Of a DNA stretch of 64,000 bases, positions 60,601-64,000 are shown piece by piece (positions within the stretch are counted from its first letter, which is position 1; each line of letters begins with the position of its first letter). Source of the stretch: Lagopus muta (lineage: Eukaryota > Chordata > Aves > Galliformes > Phasianidae); contig NC_064443.1 in the NCBI RefSeq assembly GCF_023343835.1, positions 2,604,001 to 2,668,000 of the forward strand, read 5' to 3'. Made by a program: the position numbers and the translations under genes. The notes under the pieces are model-generated. The model searched no databases. It was not told the origin of the DNA and saw nothing but the letters and a program-made list of their open reading frames with translations.

Positions 60601-63600
60601 TCAGCAGTTAATTAAGTTGCCAAGCGGTGGCGTTGACCAAAATGATGCGGGAAGGCTTCTATTGTCCTTAATTACCGTTTTGTCGTTGCCCATTAGTAAA
60701 TTAAAACAATTGCCTGGTAAAGCCCGCCAGGGGTTGGCGAGCGCAGCTCTGGCCAGCCGCCAGCGGCTGCCAGCCCCAAGGGGTAAATGGGCCCCTCAGC
60801 CTAAAGAGGGGCCGTGGGAGCTGCAATCACTGCCCAGTCAGTGAGGAGGAACGGCAGAGGTGCCCCAGTCCGGCTGGCACATCTCACCCGGAGCAGAGGC
60901 TGAGCCCAGCCAGCTGCAGCCCCCTCCCTGTGCCATAGCCTCCCTGCTCGCTGCTGGGGACGGGCAGCTCAGCGTGGCTCTGCAATCTTCCTGGCAGGGC
61001 TATTTTGAATGGAGAGCGTTCCCTTCTCTGGTTCTCAGTGTGGCCCTGCAGAGCTGAGCCATCGCAGCTGCGCAAAGCTGGTGGCAGCTGAGGAGGTGTG
61101 GGGCCCCATGAGCCCCCCGGTTCCTGTGGCAGGGTTCATGCTCAGCGGATCTTGGGGGTCCCATCAGCTTCACCCTGCTGCATGCCCCCTGCCCCTGGGG
61201 AAGCGCTTGTGGGGTCCCTAGTGCAGGGTGGCCATCGGTATGGGGACGGGGCAGCCAGGCTCCGTCCAGCTCAGACCTGGTGAGCAACCTGGGGCGGCAC
61301 CACTGCCACCAAAGGGCCTTTCCTAACCTCCACCCAAACCTCTGTTCTCACACAGCACCCGCTGCTCTGCCTGGGCAGCCCCGAGCCAACAAGGCACTGG
61401 GTTTGGAGGCTGAGCTTTGGATGTGCAGGGGCTGCCATTGTGGCTATCCCTGCAGTATGCTGACCAGAGCCCATGGGCATGAAGGCACCACCCCAGGTGG
61501 GACCTGACCCTTCCCTAAGCTCCCCATTCCCCATGGCCTGCATCACCCCAAAAGGGGCCAAGCAGCTGTGCCATCCCCATCACACCTGCCCTCCTTGCCC
61601 CTCCACGTGAGCAGCTCCGCAAGGAAAATGGGATTCCTGGAAGAAAAACGCAGGGCTGCGCGTCTCTGTGAGGAAGGGATTCAATTTGTGTCACACAATT
61701 ACATTTTCTTCTGCCGCCTGAAATAATTATAGAGCAGAGCGTGGCAAGGAGATCTGATTCAGAGGCAACATGATGAGAGCTAGCTCCGAAATAAAAGAAG
61801 ACAAATGCAATCATTAGGATACAATAGGCTGCACTTGCCCCTTAATTAGACTTTCTCTTTGATTAAGCAGTAATTAAATATTACCGTGCTGAAGGGTTTC
61901 TTTTATGGCCCTGTGCAACCCTGATGCTTTCTGAAGATGCTCCTGCATAGGGCGGGCGGAGGAGAGGGGGCTGTGGGGAGGGGGAAAGGCTTACCTGGGG
62001 AATGGGGAGAGATGGCTGTGAGCCGAGAAAAGAGAGAACATTTAAAATGATGAAACATCAGAAGTGAAGCAAACGTCAGGGCCCTATTCCTGGACATTCC
62101 TGTGAGGGTAAAAATAGCCCTTTGAGGACTCGGAGTGGGAGAGTGCTTGTGAGCCCTGAGCAGGGCTTCTGCCTCTCCCTGCAGGCTCTCTTACAGCCCC
62201 AGCTGCACGCTGTTTTTTCCAGGTCATGAAATGAAGGCTCTTGCTGAGAGCCTCGCTCAATGAGATTGCCTTGTTCTTTTCCGCACAGCGTGTACTTGGG
62301 GTGATATCTTTGGGAAGTTTTTTCTTCGCATACTCGTGTAGCCAGTACTTTCTGATAACCTAGAAAAAAAAGATCCCCGAGCATTATGGTTATGCTGTTA
62401 GGCCTCTATTGTAGCAAGGAAAACAAACTGCAGCAAGAAGCTGGGACCCACCAGCAGTGCGGGCACTTGGGTTGTGATGTGCTGGCATTTGCACCATGGT
62501 TTGTCTGACCTAAACCTGGGGTCCCCTTGGGGACCTGTCCTCCTGGATTGTCTTGGTTGGGCCTTCCCCCATGCTGTTGTTTTTAGTGCCTGGTACATTT
62601 CTTTGATGCCCTATGCATTGCTTTGATTCTCAATGTATTGCTCTGATGCCCAGTGCATTCCTATAGATGCCCAGTGTATTTCTTTGATACCCTATGCATT
62701 GCTTTGATGCCCAGTGCATTGTTTTGATGCCCAATGCATTCCTACTGATGCCCAATGCATTGCTTTGATGTGCAGTCAGTCGCACAGCAGCCCAGTAAGC
62801 TGCATCTCCCCATTTCCAGTGGACTTTTCAGCTGCTCTTATTCACAGAGCAGGCAGGGCCAAACACCCCAGCCCACAGGCAGCACACCTGGAGCCAAAGG
62901 CAGGTTCGCACTGGGCTTGTTCCCCCTCGAATAGATGCTGAAGGTGTTTTGGTGTAGTCTGCAAGAGATCTAGTCTTCCTCATTAAAACTCCTCCAGGAT
63001 GATAAGAAGGGGGCATAAAAAGCAAGAATGATTTTTGTGTTGTCACAAACCGCAATTAGGACTTTTCACCCTAAGGCAAGATGGGAGGAATGGAACATTC
63101 TGATGGTCGCCAGAGCATAGTGAGGCACAGCCCCATGGCGTACTGACTGCTGAGATCCGTGCTCTTGCTGGTGATGGGGCCAGAGCCAGCACAGAACCTT
63201 GCCATCCCAGGGCTCACCGTGATGCCCATCTCTGCTGGGCACCGGAGAAAGGGAGGCCCCGTTGGCACCGATTTCTAACATGATGCTTCCTTTCCGTGTC
63301 CTGCAGAAAAACGAATGGCTGTGTCTGAACTGCCAAACCCAGAGGCTGCTGGAAGGGAGCCTGGCAGACCCTGCCCCGATGCCGCTGCCTGCGCCAAAGC
63401 AACCCGTGAGCGGCTCCCCTCGGCACCAGCCGACAGCAGCCAGCCAGCGGGCACCGGTCCCTGCCGAGCCGGTGGCACCTCCCGAACGGCAGCCTTCCCC
63501 TGCCAGGAGCCTGCGGGCACCCGAACAGAGCAGGGTCCCCAGCCCTGCTCCGGAGAAGAAGCCACTGGTGCTAGCAGAGGAGAAGCCGCTGCCCAAAGCT

Positions 63601-63714
63601 GCTCCGGAGCCATCTGTCGCAGCGCCCAAGGGGAAGAGCGTCAGCCCCAAACTGGAGGGGGAGAGCAAGGAGGGACGTGCAGCCCCTGAAACGCAGAAGG
63701 CGAAGGAGCTGGAG
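21433..63714 (+). CDS. BSN: Bassoon presynaptic cytomatrix protein (partial, 3' part beyond window)
   Basis: Four coding exons are visible: 21433-21605, 30702-31080, 46510-47310 and 63307-63714, joined by GT/AG introns in phases 2, 0 and 0 and leaving the window in phase 0. They encode 587 residues. The start lies in an optimal CCGCCATGG context. The N terminus [10 protein letters not shown] fits the Bassoon/Piccolo myristoylation signal. [18 protein letters not shown] and [16 protein letters not shown] identify Bassoon and not Piccolo. Two double zinc fingers follow (residues 143-193 and 410-460), with a Ser/Pro-rich linker that contains [12 protein letters not shown] and [10 protein letters not shown]. 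Bassoon is a roughly 3,900-residue scaffold of the presynaptic active zone that organises vesicles and release machinery. Its coiled coils and large central exon lie downstream. Confidence 0.96.
21654..21867 (+). repeat. 20-base minisatellite, about 11 units, just inside BSN intron 1
   Basis: Eleven units of 18-20 bases follow the consensus GGGTGTGTGTGCAGCCTTAC, with variants such as CAACGGTAC and CATCTGTAC in the second half. The array starts 49 bases after the exon 1 donor. Units are clean enough to suggest recent or ongoing expansion. Confidence 0.9.
21960..22400 (+). repeat. Degenerate GTGCAGG-rich tract
   Basis: Continues the minisatellite as an irregular mix of GGTGCAGGTGTGCACGG-like words and includes a (GT)n run at about 22018-22035. 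The + strand is markedly G-rich and C-poor. Open frames on both strands run through it (Cys/Gly/Val-rich on +, Pro/Thr/His-rich on -) because the repeat lacks stops. Confidence 0.75.
25764..25918 (-). mobile_element. CR1 LINE 3' fragment, antisense
   Basis: The + strand reads like the reverse complement of a CR1 3' end: ATGGGATCACGCAGGTTGG, CCTCTGGGACCATCCAGCCC, then AACACCTCCAGGTGACCCC. 5'-truncated and diverged. Confidence 0.8.
26346..26565 (-). mobile_element. CR1 LINE 3' fragment, antisense
   Basis: Contains GTTGGAAGGAACCCTTCAGG, CCATCTGGTCCAACCCCCTG, GTGCTCAGAGCCCCTCC and GTTGCCTCAAGCC. These are characteristic of the reverse complement of CR1. Confidence 0.85.
28185..28312 (+). mobile_element. 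CR1 LINE 3' fragment, sense
   Basis: GGCCTGGGGGTGGCACCATC, GATGCGGCACTGAGGG, then TGGTTGGACTGGTTGATCTC and GAGGTCTCTGCCAATCCC follow the CR1 3' end order. The terminal octamers have decayed. Confidence 0.8.
29990..30280. other. AT-richer block, candidate conserved non-coding element
   Basis: Within GC-rich intron 1, this block is AT-richer and of complex, non-repetitive sequence, with homeodomain-like words (TTTCATTAG, AAATCATCAATTTATTAC). It has no coding frame of note and no transposon signature. The regulatory role is inference; only cross-species alignment can decide. Confidence 0.3.
30702..31080 (+). CDS. BSN: BSN exon 2: linker and first part of zinc finger 1
   Basis: Starts after the acceptor ending GCATTTCAG at 30701 and codes residues 58-184. 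After a variable linker comes [20 protein letters not shown], then [20 protein letters not shown]. Six zinc ligands of finger 1 follow: Cys143, 146, 163, 166, 171 and 174. It ends [10 protein letters not shown] with the donor GAG|GTAACG. The last Cys pair is in exon 3, 15 kb away. Confidence 0.95.
31118..31207 (+). mobile_element. CR1 LINE extreme 3' end, sense
   Basis: GGCAGCGGGGTTGGAGTGTG is followed by GTCCCTTCCAAGCCAAGCC and the diagnostic tail ATTCTATGATTCTATGG. It lies only about 40 bases after the exon 2 donor. Confidence 0.88.
33590..33935 (+). mobile_element. CR1 LINE 3' fragment, sense, well preserved
   Basis: Follows the CR1 3' region in order: TTGAAGGGAGCATATAAACA, GGTGACAGGACAAGGGGG, AGGGCGGTGAGGCACTGGC, CAGGTTGCCCAAGGAGG, GATGCCCCATCCCTGCAGG, GGTTGGAACTGGATGAGC, and a CCATTCTGTGA tail. 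The 92-codon frame inside it is only a CR1 translation. Confidence 0.95.
37540..37640 (-). mobile_element. CR1 LINE 3' fragment, antisense
   Basis: GAATCACAGAACCATAGGGG, TTGGGAGGGACCTGTGGC and TCCAACCCCATGCTAAAGC are the reverse complement of a CR1 tail. Confidence 0.8.
38160..38268 (+). mobile_element. CR1-type fragment, sense
   Basis: GGAACAGCAAGAAGTGGGC, TTAAGCTACAAGGAAGAATT and AACCATGAGGACAGTTAAGC resemble the CR1 segment just upstream of the 3' terminal region. Short and diverged. Confidence 0.55.
39005..39168 (+). repeat. TTGGT-rich simple repeat
   Basis: An irregular array of TTGGTTGG, TTGGGTTGG and TTGTTGG words with occasional interruptions. Almost free of C and rich in G and T on the + strand. 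Confidence 0.85.
39761..39885 (-). mobile_element. CR1 LINE 3' fragment, antisense
   Basis: Starts with CATAGAATCATGGAGTCATA, then GAGTTGGAAGGGACCCTTAA and GTCATCTAGTCCAACTCCCC. A clear CR1 tail in reverse. Confidence 0.92.
42720..43035 (+). mobile_element. CR1 LINE ORF2 (reverse-transcriptase C-terminal region) relic, sense
   Basis: GCGGATGACACCAAGCTG (ADDTKL), ACCTCATGAGGTTCAGCAC, AAGTGCAATGTCTGCACCTG and GGACCTGGGGTGCTGGTGG keep the order of the CR1 ORF2 3' portion. Frameshifts and a stop (CTCTGCTGA) show it is dead. It is the only piece of element coding sequence I could recognise in the window. Confidence 0.8.
45242..45268 (+). repeat. A-rich simple tract
   Basis: Two poly-A runs separated by one G. 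No target-site duplication or retrogene body was recognised beside it. Confidence 0.9.
46510..47310 (+). CDS. BSN: BSN exon 3: end of zinc finger 1, linker, first part of zinc finger 2
   Basis: Exactly 267 codons (residues 185-451) between the acceptor ATCCCGCAG and the donor GAG|GTAAGG. It opens [20 protein letters not shown], supplying Cys190 and Cys193 of finger 1. Next come Ser/Pro repeats ([12 protein letters not shown]), a Gln/Pro/Ala-rich linker, and the conserved [19 protein letters not shown] near residues 322-340. Finger 2 ligands Cys410, 413, 430, 433, 438 and 441 follow, and the exon ends [10 protein letters not shown]. Long frames on the minus strand and in the other + frames over this exon are shadows. 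Confidence 0.96.
50728..50860 (-). mobile_element. CR1 LINE 3' fragment, antisense
   Basis: CAGAATCATAGTGTCTGAG, TTGGAAGGGACCCCTAAGGG, CCATCTGGTCCCACACCCTG and GTGCTCAGAGCCCCCCAGC. A typical reversed CR1 tail. Confidence 0.92.
51027..51046 (+). repeat. Poly-T tract
   Basis: A 20-base T run followed by CTTTTAATTTTTTTTG. Simple sequence without an attached retrogene. Confidence 0.85.
55320..55635 (+). mobile_element. CR1 LINE 3' fragment, sense
   Basis: GGGATTGTTTAGCTTGGAG, AAGAGAAGGCTCTGGGGAG, GCTTGAAGTGAGCGTATAAG, GAGAGGACAAGGGGGAACAG and GTGCCCCATCCCTGGGAGC are in CR1 order. Extends further 5' than the copy at 33.6 kb. Confidence 0.94.
55995..56056. repeat. T16 tract facing an A17 tract
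   Basis: Sixteen Ts (55995-56010), a 29-base spacer and seventeen As (56040-56056), preceded by a CT dinucleotide run. The two runs are complementary and could pair in RNA or single-stranded DNA. Confidence 0.8.
56730..56975 (+). mobile_element. CR1 LINE 3' fragment, sense
   Basis: CAGGGGAGGTTTAGATGGG, ATATTAGGGAGAATTTCATC, GTGGCACTAAGGGATGTGG, TTTGGTGGCAGGGC and CCTTTTCCAGCCCCAAAGAC follow the CR1 3' end. The octamer tail is worn. Confidence 0.85.
59670..59740 (-). mobile_element. CR1 LINE 3' tip, antisense
   Basis: GTAGAATGGCTTGGGTTGG, AGGGGACCTTGAAGAGCATC, TGGTTCCAAGCC. Short, but matches the reversed CR1 tail closely. Confidence 0.85.
60375..60720. other. AT-richer complex block, candidate conserved non-coding element
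   Basis: Non-repetitive sequence with several homeodomain/POU-like words (TTAATTAAG, CCTTAATTACCG, AATTAAAACAATTG) standing out from the GC-rich intron. No coding frame or transposon similarity. The regulatory role is inferred. Confidence 0.35.
61660..61900. other. AT-richer complex block, candidate conserved non-coding element
   Basis: Contains ACAATTACATTTTC, TGAAATAATTATAGAG, CCTTAATTAGAC and AGTAATTAAATATTACC, several TAATTA-type cores within 240 bases. It shows no repeat signature. Same caution as for the other block. Confidence 0.35.
62580..62781 (+). repeat. 20-base minisatellite, about 9-10 units
   Basis: Consensus CTTTGATGCCCAGTGCATTG with 20-21-base units starting at 62601, 62621, 62641, 62661, 62682, 62702, 62722 and 62742, plus degenerate edge copies. 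The CCTATAGATG/CCTACTGATG variant recurs four units apart, suggesting a higher-order period of about 81 bases. Confidence 0.92.
63307..63714 (+). CDS. BSN: BSN exon 4: end of zinc finger 2 and Pro-rich linker
   Basis: 136 codons (residues 452-587) after the acceptor CTGCAG. It begins [20 protein letters not shown], with Cys457 and Cys460 completing finger 2, and continues into a Pro/Ala/Lys-rich linker that ends ETQKAKELE. The donor is GAG|GTGAGC (phase 0). The frame stays open 120 bases into the intron by chance. The giant central exon of Bassoon lies beyond the window. Confidence 0.94.
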
Positions 63715-64000
63715 GTGAGCTCTGCCCTTGTCCCCTTGGTCACTGTGTTCCATGTCACAGAGAGGCACTTTTCACACCCGCAGTCAAAGCACAGTGCTTC
63801 CCAAGAGTCCGAACCGCTCTGGATCTTCTGTTCGTAATGCAATAGCTCAGGTAGTCCTTGCCCCATTGGTTTTAAAGGGCAGTTGGAGTTCTCGTTAAAT
63901 GCAAAGCTAATTTTGAAACATTTCCAGCTTGCACTGCAGAAATGGGCATTCCCGAGCTCATTCTGTTTTTTTTTCCCTCTTTAACTCAGTGTGCTTTGGG
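63715..64000 (+). other. BSN: Start of BSN intron 4
   Basis: Intronic sequence to the end of the window, with a short poly-T run near 63,967. Nothing else is visible. Confidence 0.75.

Larger units (their letters stand above)
47311..63306 (+). other. BSN: BSN intron 3 (about 16 kb)
   Basis: Phase-0 intron that splits zinc finger 2. It holds four recognised CR1 relics (50,728; 55,320; 56,730; 59,670), poly-T/poly-A tracts, a 20-base minisatellite at 62,580-62,781, and AT-richer complex blocks near 60,375-60,720 and 61,660-61,900 that could be conserved regulatory DNA. No additional exon or RNA gene was recognised. Confidence 0.7.

Noticed and set aside
21433-63714. Assignment of the last gene to Piccolo (PCLO), which shares MGNEASLEG and the zinc fingers
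   Set aside because: The short N-terminal linker, [36 protein letters not shown] and LLEGSL follow Bassoon; Piccolo has long PAKPPxQQPG repeats before its first finger, absent here.
63066-63866. 266-codon minus-strand frame over BSN exon 4
   Set aside because: Shadow frame, Gly/Ser-rich, antisense to the Pro-rich linker.
1-64000. Prokaryotic-type systems: CRISPR arrays, operons, integrases, phage or plasmid genes; also intact endogenous retroviruses
   Set aside because: No spacer-repeat arrays, no Shine-Dalgarno-led gene strings, no recognisable LTR pairs or retroviral frames. The tandem arrays present have contiguous units without unique spacers.

Overview
The window is vertebrate nuclear DNA, almost certainly from a bird. 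It shows spliced genes with GT/AG introns, two CpG-rich promoters, and many short copies of the avian/reptilian LINE CR1, some ending in the CR1 octamer-type tail (ATTCTATG repeats). Nothing bacterial, viral or CRISPR-like was found. I read three genes, all on the + strand and in the order CAMKV - TRAIP - BSN. Assignments rest on my recollection of the vertebrate protein families, on conserved motifs and on codon phase agreeing across every splice junction.

1-2650: the 3' two-thirds of CAMKV, a calmodulin-kinase-like synaptic-vesicle pseudokinase. Nine coding exons (342 residues) are present and the 5' end lies outside the window. The kinase core is conserved but catalytically crippled (HRNLK, DFH). 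Its tail is a short Thr/Ala-rich low-complexity stretch.

2650-20700: the complete TRAIP gene, a RING E3 ligase of replication-stress and interstrand-crosslink responses. It has 15 coding exons and 465 residues. The promoter is CpG-rich with an inverted ETS pair and a CHR-like TTTGAA. The 3' UTR is about 0.8 kb and ends at AATAAA.

20700-64000: the 5' part of BSN (Bassoon), a giant presynaptic active-zone scaffold. Four coding exons (587 residues) are separated by introns of about 9, 15 and 16 kb. The promoter region carries a run of CRE-like and inverted CCAAT motifs. Exon 1 encodes a myristoylation-type N terminus. Exons 2-4 encode two Piccolo/Bassoon double zinc fingers, each split by an intron at the same codon. 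All the CR1 relics I could recognise lie in BSN introns, which also hold minisatellites and AT-rich, possibly conserved, non-coding blocks.

Two of the three genes (CAMKV and BSN) act at neuronal synapses. TRAIP is a cell-cycle/DNA-repair gene lying between them, so this is a neighbourhood and not an operon-like system. I found no convincing undescribed gene system. The points most worth a second look are the BSN promoter motif array, the exon-level duplication that made the Bassoon zinc fingers, the TRAIP C terminus and promoter, and the gene order relative to mammals.
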